A program made the position numbers and the translations under genes. A stretch of 64,000 bases of DNA from Blastomonas sp. SL216. GTDB lineage: Bacteria; Pseudomonadota; Alphaproteobacteria; Sphingomonadales; Sphingomonadaceae. Below, piece by piece: positions 31,092 to 39,254 of the stretch. Where the stretch lies: positions 188,501 through 252,500 of the forward strand of contig CP113055.1 in assembly GCA_026625625.1 (NCBI GenBank), in the 5' to 3' direction. Each line of letters starts with the position of its first letter. Position 1 is the first letter of the stretch. Under the pieces are notes generated by a model. The model ran no database searches and had not been told where the DNA came from. It saw nothing but the letters and a program-made list of their open reading frames with translations.

Positions 31092-31195
31092 TCAGGTTTG
31101 CTCAAGCCCGATCCGCGCGCGGATTTGCACGCCGTGCGTGCAATCGGGCAGACGATGCCTGAATTTGAAGCACGATCCACAAAATCAGAAGTTAG

Positions 31196-31286
31196 TGGCG
31201 GAGCGGGAGGGATTCGAACCCTCGATACGCTTTTGACGTATACTCACTTTCCAGGCGAGCGCCTTCGACCACTCGGCCACCGCTCC
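31196..31286 (-). tRNA. tRNA-Ser(GGA)
   Basis: The reverse strand reads GGAGCGG at the 5' end, pairing with CCGCTCC at the 3' end, followed by G and an encoded CCA (31196-31198). The D-arm (GGCCGAGTGG), the anticodon loop CTGGAAA with GGA anticodon, a long variable arm (TATACG...CGTATC hairpin) typical of serine tRNAs, and the T-arm GGGTTCGAATCCC are all present. With CCA it is 91 nt. Confidence 0.97.
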
Positions 31287-31406
31287 GCATGTCCTGGAAG
31301 GCGACCCCCTATAGGCAAGCGTGCGATCGTGCAAGCGTGCTTTGCGTGCGCATGTGATGCGATCCGAGCGGACCGGGCGGGACAGGGCTGGGGGGCGGTA
31401 AGGCCT

Positions 31407-32042
31407 TCAGACGACCTGATGATAGGACAGCACCAGGCCGGAAATGCTCACCTGTTCGGGACGGGTCTCGACGGTCTTGAGCGTCAGCGTGGCGCGTGCG
31501 CCTTCGGTGAGCAGGATCTCGCTGCGCTGTGCGACGTCCTCGCCCAGCTTGCAGGTGAGGTTCATCTCGTCGCCGAACACATCCTCGTCGTCGATGTTGA
31601 GCACGTCACCATAGCCGATGCCGATCGAGGCATAGAGCTTGCGGTCTTCCGGCAGCACCATGTTGGCCGCACCCAGTTGTCGCATGATCGCGCGCGCGGC
31701 ACGGACCGCATCATCGGTATTGTCGAACAGGCAATAGAGATTGTCGGCCTCGGCCTTGATCAGCAGGCCGCTATGGTCCTCGATCTCGGGCAGGGCCAGG
31801 CGCTTCATCTGATGGACCATCAGCAGGAAGGCCGCCACGCCGTGGCGCTGGGTGGTGCGTGAAAAGCCGCTCATGTCCAGCACCATGACGGCACGCGTTT
31901 CCCCGAACACCTCGTGAATGCTGGCGGCGATCGCGGGCAGGCGTTCGGGCTGTTCGATCATGTCGTCGAGCAGCCGGTCGAGCGTCGACCGGCTGTTGCG
32001 CATCGCCAATGGGGTGTCGTCATCCTCGTCGGGCAGGGCCAT
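31407..32042 (-). CDS. Atypical class III nucleotide cyclase domain protein
   Basis: A 211-residue soluble protein with an adenylate/guanylate cyclase fold (about residues 48-205) and no sensor domain or membrane segment. Metal-binding aspartates appear intact (Asp56 in VLDMSGFS; Asp100 in KAEADNLYCLF), as do Lys96 and Asn161. However, the transition-state arginine of the usual N-x-A-A-R motif is Lys165 (NLTCKL). Activity may be weak, altered in substrate or absent. ATG 32042 has GGGAGA upstream; the longer frame from 32462 overlaps the divergent gene and is rejected. It stands alone between tRNA-Ser and the cyclophilin-like gene. Confidence 0.8.
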   Translation of the reverse strand: MALPDEDDDTPLAMRNSRSTLDRLLDDMIEQPERLPAIAASIHEVFGETRAVMVLDMSGFSRTTQRHGVAAFLLMVHQMKRLALPEIEDHSGLLIKAEADNLYCLFDNTDDAVRAARAIMRQLGAANMVLPEDRKLYASIGIGYGDVLNIDDEDVFGDEMNLTCKLGEDVAQRSEILLTEGARATLTLKTVETRPEQVSISGLVLSYHQVV

Positions 32043-32126
32043 GCGTGTCTCCCTCAAAACACCCGGGCACTGTGGCACGGCGGACGGCGGTTTCGCAAGC
32101 CTGTGCGCCGTGTTAGCGTCCGCGCA

Positions 32127-33158
32127 ATGACCCATAGCCGATTCCGCTCCGCCGCGTTGCGCTCTGCCGCCGCCCTGTTGCCGCTCTGCCTGCTCGCCGC
32201 GAGCGATCCGCCGCCCGCCAATCCGGGGCCGGGCGATATCATCGCCGCCGCGCCCGCCGGGGACTGGGTGCAGATCGCGCCCGAGGACCTGCTGGTGATG
32301 GAGCTTGCGCCAGATGCGAAGGGCAAACCGCGCCGGGTGGTCATCCAGTTGATCGCTGCGCCGATCAGCCAGCCCTGGGTGGCGAATATCCGCAAGCTTG
32401 CGACGGCACACTGGTGGGACGGCACCGCGATCGTGCGGGTGCAGGACAATTATGTCGTGCAATGGGGCGATCCCGATGCCGAGGATGAGGCGAAGGCGCG
32501 TCCCTTGCCCAAGGAGGTAAAACCCCTTGTCGAAGCCGGCGAGAGGGGGGGCAATGGCTATGCCGCCCGGCTACCGAACCATAGCGGTGAAGGCGGCCCT
32601 GCGGATTTTCGCAGCCCGCCGCCCGTATTGGGGCCCGACAGCTATGTCCGCAATCCGCATTTCTACAAGTCCTGGCCAATGGCCAACGGACCCAGGGTTC
32701 GCACTGGCGCGATAGCGGGGGTGCCGCCCACCTATGAGGCCTGGCCGGTGCACTGCTATGGCATGGTGGGCGTAGGCCGCAATCTTTCACCCGATATGGG
32801 AAGCGGGGCGGAGCTTTACACTGTCATCGGCCATGCGCCGCGGCACCTGGATCGCAACATCGCGCTGGTCGGGCGCGTGATCGAGGGTATCGAACATATG
32901 TCCAGCCTGGCGCGAGGGACCGGTCCGCTGGGTTTTTACGAGACTGCGGAGGAGCGCACGGCTATTCGCTCGGTAAGGCTGGTCAGCGACTTGCCGGAAG
33001 CTCAGCGCCCGAAGTTCGAATATCTGGACAGCCTGAGCGAGTCGTTTGCGGCCTATGCCGATGCCCGCAAGAACCGGAAGGACGCGTTCTTCAATATCCC
33101 TGCCGGGGGCGCGGATATTTGCAACATTCCGGTCCCGATTCGGAAAATTACGCAATAA
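32127..33158 (+). CDS. Exported cyclophilin-type peptidyl-prolyl isomerase-like protein
   Basis: A 343-residue protein with an N-terminal signal peptide (residues 1-25). Segments VVIQLIAAPISQPWVANIRKL, WWDGTAIVRVQDNYVVQWGDP, GMVGVGRNLSPDMGSGAELYTVIG and RNIALVGRVIEGIEHMSSL correspond in order to cyclophilin core strands (substrate-side F/R loop, GGD-type turn, GMANAG-type region and the NV(V)FGRV strand), but the canonical residues are diverged and two insertions (about 125-200) enlarge the domain. It is likely a periplasmic folding factor or a non-catalytic relative. The start is ATG 32127; upstream in-frame codons overlap the divergent cyclase gene. Confidence 0.75.
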   Translation: MTHSRFRSAALRSAAALLPLCLLAASDPPPANPGPGDIIAAAPAGDWVQIAPEDLLVMELAPDAKGKPRRVVIQLIAAPISQPWVANIRKLATAHWWDGTAIVRVQDNYVVQWGDPDAEDEAKARPLPKEVKPLVEAGERGGNGYAARLPNHSGEGGPADFRSPPPVLGPDSYVRNPHFYKSWPMANGPRVRTGAIAGVPPTYEAWPVHCYGMVGVGRNLSPDMGSGAELYTVIGHAPRHLDRNIALVGRVIEGIEHMSSLARGTGPLGFYETAEERTAIRSVRLVSDLPEAQRPKFEYLDSLSESFAAYADARKNRKDAFFNIPAGGADICNIPVPIRKITQ

Positions 33159-33241
33159 TGTAATAAAATAACAAAATCTCTCGCGCAGGGCAGGAGGGCA
33201 CAGTAAACCTGGGGGCATAAAACCAGCAGGAGAAGACTGTC

Positions 33242-34357
33242 ATGCGCGTAGGCACCGTCAAGGAAATCAAGAACCACGAATATCGCGTCGGCATGACGCC
33301 CGAAAGCGCCCGCGAGTTGGTGCAGCACGGGCATGAAGTATGGGTGCAGACCGGCGCGGGCCTGGGCATCGGCGCGAAGGACAGCGATTATCAGCGCGCG
33401 GGCGCGAAGCTGATCGACACCGCAGCCGAGATCTTCGCCGAGTGCGAGATGGTGGTGAAGGTCAAGGAGCCGCAGTCGATCGAACGCGCGATGCTGCGCG
33501 AAGGGCAGATCCTGTTCACCTATCTGCACCTGGCACCCGATCCGGAGCAGACCAAGGATCTGGTCGATTCCAAGGCGGTGTGCATTGCCTATGAAACGGT
33601 GACCGATGCGAGCGGCGGCCTGCCGCTGCTGAAGCCGATGAGCCAGGTCGCGGGGCGCATGTCGATCCAGGCGGGCGCAACCGCGCTCGAAAAGGCGCAT
33701 GGCGGCCGCGGCATCCTGCTGGGCGGTGTTCCGGGCGTGCTGCCGGGCAATGTCTGCATCATCGGCGGCGGTGTCGTCGGTTTCAATGCCGCGCAGATGG
33801 CCGCAGGACTGGGTGCCGACGTGACGATCCTGGATCGCAATCCTGAAGTGCTTGAACGCCTGGGCTATTATTTCGAGGCGCGGGCCAAGACGCGCTTTGC
33901 CAATGTTTCCAATGTTGCCGACAGCGTGGCCAATGCGGATCTGGTGATCGGCGCGGTGCTGATCCCCGGGGCCGCTGCGCCCAAGCTGGTGACGCGCGAG
34001 ATGCTGGGCACGATGAAGCCCGGCGCGGTGCTGGTCGATGTCGCGATCGACCAGGGCGGGTGCTTCGAGACCAGCCACGCCACCACCCATGCCGACCCCA
34101 CCTATATCGTCGATGGCATCGTGCATTATTGCGTCGCCAACATGCCCGGCGCGGTCGCGCGCACCAGCACCTATGCGCTGAACAACGTGACGCTGCCGCA
34201 CATGCTGCGCATGGCCGACAAGGGCTGGAAGGATGCGCTGCGCAGCGATCCGCACCTGGCGGCGGGGCTCAACGTCTGGAACGGGCAGGTGACCTACAAG
34301 GCAGTGGCGGACGACCTGGGTTATGCCTATTGTCCGCTCGAAGAGGCGCTCGCCTGA
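33242..34357 (+). CDS. ald: Alanine dehydrogenase
   Basis: A 371-residue NAD-dependent alanine dehydrogenase, which interconverts L-alanine and pyruvate plus ammonia. The substrate-binding residues known in this family are in place: Arg15, Lys75 (KVKEP) and His96 (TYLHLAPD), with the Rossmann motif [18 protein letters not shown] at about 176-193 and the catalytic-side VDVAIDQGG segment near 267-275. Length matches the family closely. An 83-nt AT-rich gap upstream (33159-33241) presumably carries its promoter, and AGGAG sits 10 nt before the ATG. Confidence 0.96.
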   Translation: MRVGTVKEIKNHEYRVGMTPESARELVQHGHEVWVQTGAGLGIGAKDSDYQRAGAKLIDTAAEIFAECEMVVKVKEPQSIERAMLREGQILFTYLHLAPDPEQTKDLVDSKAVCIAYETVTDASGGLPLLKPMSQVAGRMSIQAGATALEKAHGGRGILLGGVPGVLPGNVCIIGGGVVGFNAAQMAAGLGADVTILDRNPEVLERLGYYFEARAKTRFANVSNVADSVANADLVIGAVLIPGAAAPKLVTREMLGTMKPGAVLVDVAIDQGGCFETSHATTHADPTYIVDGIVHYCVANMPGAVARTSTYALNNVTLPHMLRMADKGWKDALRSDPHLAAGLNVWNGQVTYKAVADDLGYAYCPLEEALA

Positions 34358-34385
34358 AGCGCCCCGAGCGCAAGGAGAGCCGCCG

Positions 34386-35357
34386 ATGATTGCCGACCAC
34401 CAGAAGCCTGTCGATTCCCCGTTTGGCCGCCACAGCGAACCGCATGAGGTGCTGGCCGGGATCGATCTGAAGGGCAAGGTGGTCATCGTCACCGGCGGCT
34501 ATTCGGGCATCGGGCTGGAAACGGTGCGCGCGCTGGCGGCAGCGGGCGCGTCGGTCACCGTGCCCGCGCGCGATACCGAAAAGGCCAATGCGGCGCTCGC
34601 CGGGATGCCGGGCGATATCCGCATCGCGCCGATGGACTTGAGCGACATCGCCTCGGTCCGCCGTTTCGCGCTGGACTTTGCCGCCGACAACACCGCGCTC
34701 GACCTGCTGATCAACAATGCAGGCGTGATGGCGTGCCCGGAAATGCGCGTGGGGCCGGGCTGGGAATTGCAGTTCGGCACCAACCATATGGGCCATTTCG
34801 CGCTCGCCACCATGCTGCTGCCGCTGCTCCAGCGGACCGAGAGCCCGCGCGTGGTCGCGCTGTCTTCCACCGGCCACAAGCTGTCCGACATCCGCTGGGA
34901 CGATCCCAACTGGACCGATGGCAGCTATGACAAATGGAAGGCCTATGGCCAGTCCAAGACCGCCAACAGCCTGTTCGCGCTGGGCCTCAATGCGCGGCTG
35001 GCCGAAAGTGGCGGCATGGCCTTTGCCGTGCACCCAGGCGGCATCTTTACCCCTCTGCAGCGCCACCTGCCGACCGAAGAGATGATCGTGCTGGGCTGGC
35101 TCAACGAACAGGGCGAGATTTCGGACGGCGCGCGCGCGATGTTCAAATCGCCCAGCCAGGGCTGCACGACGACGCTCTGGGCGGCAACCAGCCCGCTGCT
35201 GGAAGGCAAGGGCGGGGTCTATTGCGAGGATTGCAACGTCGCTGCGCTGTCCGGTCCCCAGCCGGTGCGCTACCGCGATGTCGAGCCGCACGCGGTGAAC
35301 CAGGACAGCGCGGAACGGCTCTGGACGCTGAGCGAAAAACTGCTCGCAGAGGCCTGA
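34386..35357 (+). CDS. Short-chain dehydrogenase/reductase
   Basis: A 323-residue SDR similar to the retinol dehydrogenase/WW-oxidoreductase-like subgroup. Features are the cofactor motif TGGYSGIG (36-43), NNAG (about 110-113), catalytic Ser near 160 (ALSSTGH), and Tyr187-x3-Lys191 (YGQSK). ATG 34386 with AAGGAG 9 nt upstream is preferred; it begins 28 nt after ald, so the two may be co-transcribed. Substrate is unknown. Confidence 0.9.
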   Translation: MIADHQKPVDSPFGRHSEPHEVLAGIDLKGKVVIVTGGYSGIGLETVRALAAAGASVTVPARDTEKANAALAGMPGDIRIAPMDLSDIASVRRFALDFAADNTALDLLINNAGVMACPEMRVGPGWELQFGTNHMGHFALATMLLPLLQRTESPRVVALSSTGHKLSDIRWDDPNWTDGSYDKWKAYGQSKTANSLFALGLNARLAESGGMAFAVHPGGIFTPLQRHLPTEEMIVLGWLNEQGEISDGARAMFKSPSQGCTTTLWAATSPLLEGKGGVYCEDCNVAALSGPQPVRYRDVEPHAVNQDSAERLWTLSEKLLAEA

Positions 35358-35375
35358 GGCTGTCGCTGTGCGGGT

Positions 35376-35774
35376 TCAGCGGAAATCGGCATAGGCGATG
35401 ATCCGGCGGAAGCCTGCGCGGCACTGCTGCTGACCGTCGACGATCTGCGCCTCGTGCCAGATATCGCCTGAATGATAGCCCCAGCGCGCGAGCCTGCCTT
35501 GCGGGTGGTCGATCATGCGATGGCCCAGCCAGCGGGCGAGCACCGGCTTGAGCGCCGCACGCGCGCGGCGGGGAGAGCGGCAGTCGCGCCGACCCTGCCA
35601 GCTTTCGACATTGCGGGCGAGATCGGCCTGGACCCGCTGCATCCGGCCAGCTGCGTTGGCCTCCATCGGCGAGGCGAAGGCGAGCATCTGCGCGCGGGCA
35701 GTGTCGCGCGGCCAGGCAAGGACGAGCGCCAGCACCGCCATAAGCAGCAGCAGGACAGGCCAGGTTCGCGCCAT
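35376..35774 (-). CDS. Small exported protein of unknown function
   Basis: A 132-residue protein with an N-terminal hydrophobic signal or anchor (about 5-21, VLLLLMAVLALVLAW), a basic helical middle and two cysteines (near 64 and 118) that could form a disulfide in the periplasm. GGGGAGC lies just before ATG 35774. I recognise no family. Its codon use fits a real gene and no better frame covers the interval. Confidence 0.6.
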   Translation of the reverse strand: MARTWPVLLLLMAVLALVLAWPRDTARAQMLAFASPMEANAAGRMQRVQADLARNVESWQGRRDCRSPRRARAALKPVLARWLGHRMIDHPQGRLARWGYHSGDIWHEAQIVDGQQQCRAGFRRIIAYADFR

Positions 35775-35804
35775 CGATTGCTCCCCAGGGGATCATCGCA
35801 GTTG

Positions 35805-35888
35805 GCCTGATCGACGGTGCCCGGGCACGAAGTTTGGCCAGCAGCCATTTTGGGTCGACGAATTACCCCGGACGCCGTCGATCAGACC
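35805..35888. repeat. Long imperfect inverted repeat
   Basis: GGCCTGATCGACGG (35805-35818) and CCGTCGATCAGACC (35875-35888) are complementary at 13 of 14 positions, with partial complementarity continuing inward for about 9 nt. It lies in the 210-nt gap between two minus-strand genes (35775-35984) that otherwise contains nothing recognisable. It could be a structured transcript end or remnant of a small repeat element. Confidence 0.4.
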
Positions 35889-35984
35889 ATGGCAAGTCTA
35901 AGCCGAACGGCGCGCAAGCGGTCTGTTGCAAATTGTCGTAAATGCCAGAAAATGGCGGGGTAACGCAGGCGTTGTGCCGTTACA

Positions 35985-37409
35985 TCAGGAAAGATCGACC
36001 TTGGGCGTGGCGATCACCACCTTGCGCAGCAGCTGCTGCACTTCTGCATCGCCGCGCCATTTTTCCGCGATGCGCTTGTTGAGCGTTGCCGAATACCAGC
36101 GTTCGCCGAGCGTCGAGGCCTGTCTGAGCAGCGTCACCAGCGTCGCCCGGTCGCCCATGCACGATGCGTGGAACGCGGGCGTCATGCGCGTCTTGCGCTC
36201 GCCCTCGGCAAATTCGCGCCGCGCCTCGGCCACCAGCACCATATGCGCGGTCGCGACATCGCGCACGATCGCCTGATCGAGCTCGGTCGAAAGCCGCTTC
36301 ATCTCCGGCACATCGCGCAAATTGGCGAGCACGCGATATTCGCGCGCATAGGCCTTGATATCGCCGCGCGAGATATGCGCCCAGGCCAGGCAATTGCGGA
36401 TGGTCGCATCCTCGGGATATTGCGACTTCAGCTGCTCCAGTTCCATCACCGCGCGCCGGTCGCGCCCGGCCTGCCAGTGCGCACAGGCGCGCTCGACCGC
36501 GATGGCGGGGGTGCCGGGCAGCATCAGTTGCGCGGTATCATAAGCGCGCTGGGCGGCGGCATCCTGGCCCAGATCGGACAGCACATTGGCGTACCAGAAA
36601 TGCGTCAGCCCATCGCGCGGGTCGAGCGCCAGCGCGCGCTGGAACGAATCGACCGAGCGTTGCGCGTCATAGCTCCACCAATATTGGATGAAGCCATTGG
36701 CGCGGTGCGCGGCGGCCAGCTGGCTGTCGAGCGCCAGCGCCTGTTCGACTGCGGACTTGGCGGCGCTATAGGCCCGGCTTTCGGTCGCTGCGCCATATTC
36801 GCGGTAGATCAGCCACGCTTCGGCAAGACCGGCATAAGCGGGGGCGAAATCCTTGTCCGCCGCGATCACCTTTTCATACAGGCCGATCGCGCGGCGCAGG
36901 TCGGCGGGCGTGCGCCGCGCCCACAGATCGCGCGCGGCGACATAATCGGAAACAACCTTGGCATTGTGCGGCAAGGCTGCGGCGCGGTCGACAGGGGACT
37001 GGGCAGGCGCGAGATAATCGGTGAGTGTCACGGTCGCGCCGACCAGCGCAGCAATGGCGATGACGACCCCTGCGCCGACGAAAAGGCGTTTGCCACGGGG
37101 CGGAGGTGCAGCCGCCACATCGGGCCGGGTGTCGGCCGGCGGGGGATCGGTCGGACCGGCAAGGTCCAGGGGAGCGGTGGGCCCTGCAGCGGCCATTTCG
37201 TTCAGATCAAGCTGCTCGGCCCGTCCCGCCCAGGCAGCCAGTTCATGCTCATAGGCGAAGACGGAACCCTGCTTGCCCCCCGGCAGGCGGTGGACCGGAA
37301 GGTCGCGCTCGCGCGCCCAGCGCATCACGGTCGTCCGGTCGCGGCGGAAATAGCCCGCGATCGCTTTCCAGCCATCCAGCCTGCGATCCGATTGTTCCGG
37401 CTGGCTCAA
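35985..37409 (-). CDS. HTH - transmembrane - TPR protein (CadC-like layout)
   Basis: A 474-residue protein with an N-terminal excisionase/MerR-like helix-turn-helix (about 10-62: GWKAIAGYFRRDRTTVMRWARERDLPVHRLPGG), a Pro/Ala-rich linker, one transmembrane helix (about 109-129) and a C-terminal TPR-rich region (about 160-430; repeats such as DFAPAYAGLAEAWLIYREYG and DGLTHFWYANVLSDLGQDAAAQRAYD). The orientation implies a DNA-binding domain in the cytoplasm and TPRs in the periplasm, the arrangement of membrane-bound one-component regulators. Targets and signals are not evident. ATG 37409 is the first codon before the HTH. Confidence 0.8.
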   Translation of the reverse strand: MSQPEQSDRRLDGWKAIAGYFRRDRTTVMRWARERDLPVHRLPGGKQGSVFAYEHELAAWAGRAEQLDLNEMAAAGPTAPLDLAGPTDPPPADTRPDVAAAPPPRGKRLFVGAGVVIAIAALVGATVTLTDYLAPAQSPVDRAAALPHNAKVVSDYVAARDLWARRTPADLRRAIGLYEKVIAADKDFAPAYAGLAEAWLIYREYGAATESRAYSAAKSAVEQALALDSQLAAAHRANGFIQYWWSYDAQRSVDSFQRALALDPRDGLTHFWYANVLSDLGQDAAAQRAYDTAQLMLPGTPAIAVERACAHWQAGRDRRAVMELEQLKSQYPEDATIRNCLAWAHISRGDIKAYAREYRVLANLRDVPEMKRLSTELDQAIVRDVATAHMVLVAEARREFAEGERKTRMTPAFHASCMGDRATLVTLLRQASTLGERWYSATLNKRIAEKWRGDAEVQQLLRKVVIATPKVDLS

Positions 37410-37600
37410 GGAATTTGCCCGTCCATGACAACCACACCCTTAAGGACGCGTGCTGGCCCCATAGCAATGCCCACGCCCAGCCCCATGCCTATCGGCATGC
37501 CGCGCGACCTGTCCAGACAATATGTTATAATTCAGGCAGATCGCGCCGCAATTTTCTGATTCATGCGCAAGCAAATCTATCGCGTACGTTGCGCGAGGGA

Positions 37601-37677
37601 TGGTAGCGGAGGAGGGACTTGAACCCCCGACCTACGGATTATGATTCCGCCGCTCTAACCAGCTGAGCTACTCCGCC
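37601..37677 (-). tRNA. tRNA-Met(CAT), elongator type
   Basis: The reverse strand begins GGCGGAG and ends CTCCGCT-A-CCA, giving a seven-pair acceptor stem with a G-U first pair. The D-arm (AGCTCAGCTGGTTAGAGC), an anticodon stem-loop GGAATCATAATCC with CAT, and the T-loop GGGTTCAAGTCCC are present. The first pair and lack of initiator features (no CxA mismatch, no GGG-CCC stem) favour the elongator; CAT tRNA-Ile is less likely. It is 77 nt including the encoded CCA. Confidence 0.95.
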
Positions 37678-37872
37678 ATCCAGGCAGGCACTGGCCATTG
37701 GCCGGTGCAGGCCGCGCCCTATAATTGCACGATGCGCTGTGGTCAAACCAAATTGCATGCAAACTGCGCGAACAACGCATCGCGGCGCTTGTGGGCTTGT
37801 GTTCTGCAGGCTCTAACGGCAGATGGCAGCCGATGCCGTAAGGGCAGGGGGTGAAGCGAAGGAGAGGACGCC

Positions 37873-39108
37873 GTGCAGGACAGCTATGACATCGCCATCG
37901 TGGGCGCGGGCCATGCCGGGGCACAGGCCGCGATCTGCCTGCGCCAGATGGGCTTTGATGGCTCGATCGGGCTGATCGGCGACGAATCCTTCCCCCCCTA
38001 TGAACGCCCGCCGCTGTCCAAGGAATATCTCGCAGGCGACAAGCCGTTCGAGCGCATCCTGTTGCGGCCCGAAGCCTTCTGGGCCGAGCGCAATATCGAT
38101 CTGCAGCAGGGCAAGCGCGTGACCGGCGTCGATCCGGTCGCGCATGTGCTGACGCTGAGCGGCGGCGCGACTTTGGGCTATGGCAAGCTGATCTGGGCCA
38201 CAGGCGGATCGCCGCGCATGCTCGATTGCCAGGGCAGCAATGCGCGCAACGTGTTTGCGGTGCGCACCCGCGCGGATGTCGACAAGATCATGGCGCGGCT
38301 GGAGACGACCACCAGCGTCGCGATCATCGGTGGCGGCTATATCGGGCTGGAAGCGGCGGCCGTGATGCGCAAGCTGGGCAAGCAGGTGACGTTGATCGAG
38401 GCGCTCGACCGCGTGCTGTCGCGCGTCGCGGGGCCATCGCTCTCGGCCTTTTTCGAGGAGGAGCACCGCGCGCACGGTGTCGATCTGCGCACGGGCTATA
38501 CCGTTGACCATATCGAGACCGACGAGGCGGGGCACGCCGTGGCCGTGCAGTGCGGCAATGGGGAGCGGATTGCGGCGGACATGGTGATTGTCGGCATCGG
38601 CATCATTGCACAGACCGGCCCGCTGATGACTGCGGGGGCCGCAGGCGGCAACGGCGTCGATGTCGATGAATATTGCCGCACCAGCCTGCCCGATATCTAT
38701 GCGATCGGCGATTGCGCCGCGCACGCCAACCCGTTCGCCAACGACCGCGTCATCCGCCTCGAATCGGTTCAGAACGCCAACGATCAGGCCAAGGTCGCCG
38801 CCGCCCACATCATGGGCGAACCCCAGGCCTATCACGCGATCCCCTGGTTCTGGTCCAACCAGTATGACCTGCGCCTGCAGACGGTGGGACTGTCAATCGA
38901 TTACGAACAGGAACTGGTGCGCGGCGACCCGGCGAGCCGCAGCTTCTCGGTCATCTATCTCCGCGGTGGCAAGGTGATCGCGCTTGATTGCGTCAACGCG
39001 ACCAAGGACTATGTTCAGGGACGAAAGGCGATCGTGGACAACATCCCGCTCGACCTGGCCCAGCTCGCAGACCCTCTGGTGCCCATCAAGGAAGTTGGCC
39101 ACGCCTGA
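37873..39108 (+). CDS. FAD-dependent NAD(P)H reductase (ferredoxin/rubredoxin reductase-like)
   Basis: A 411-residue flavoprotein of the ferredoxin-reductase type used with Rieske and P450 systems. It has an FAD motif IVGAGHAGAQAA (9-20), an ERPPLSKEYL block (about 46-55), an NAD motif IIGGGYIGLEAAAVM (about 151-165) and the second FAD block DIYAIGDCAAH (about 275-285), plus the C-terminal reductase domain (FWSNQYDLRLQTVG). It starts with GTG 37873 behind a GGAGAGG ribosome binding site. No ferredoxin or oxygenase gene is adjacent, so its electron acceptor is encoded elsewhere. The upstream gap to tRNA-Met (37678-37872) shows no gene. Confidence 0.9.
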   Translation: MQDSYDIAIVGAGHAGAQAAICLRQMGFDGSIGLIGDESFPPYERPPLSKEYLAGDKPFERILLRPEAFWAERNIDLQQGKRVTGVDPVAHVLTLSGGATLGYGKLIWATGGSPRMLDCQGSNARNVFAVRTRADVDKIMARLETTTSVAIIGGGYIGLEAAAVMRKLGKQVTLIEALDRVLSRVAGPSLSAFFEEEHRAHGVDLRTGYTVDHIETDEAGHAVAVQCGNGERIAADMVIVGIGIIAQTGPLMTAGAAGGNGVDVDEYCRTSLPDIYAIGDCAAHANPFANDRVIRLESVQNANDQAKVAAAHIMGEPQAYHAIPWFWSNQYDLRLQTVGLSIDYEQELVRGDPASRSFSVIYLRGGKVIALDCVNATKDYVQGRKAIVDNIPLDLAQLADPLVPIKEVGHA

Positions 39109-39254
39109 TGGCATGAATAAAAAATTAATAGCGCCTGAAACAATCTTGCCCTGTCATGGGTTAAGGACCTAGATACGGTCTTCCATCGTATACGGTGTCC
39201 CCGAGTTTCTGCGAGTCCGCTATTTTTCGTCCCGTTCGCCAGACACGAACGCTC

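Noticed and set aside
29715-31286. An intact integrative element at tRNA-Ser
   Set aside because: No integrase gene and no second copy of the tRNA 3' end were seen, so only an old acquisition can be suggested.
31098-31862. A plus-strand open frame covering tRNA-Ser and the cyclase antisense
   Set aside because: It reads through a tRNA gene and the opposite strand of a recognisable cyclase domain.
36168-37559. A 463-codon plus-strand open frame opposite the HTH-TM-TPR gene
   Set aside because: The minus strand has HTH, membrane helix and TPR repeats; the plus-strand translation is low-complexity Gly/Arg/His-rich.
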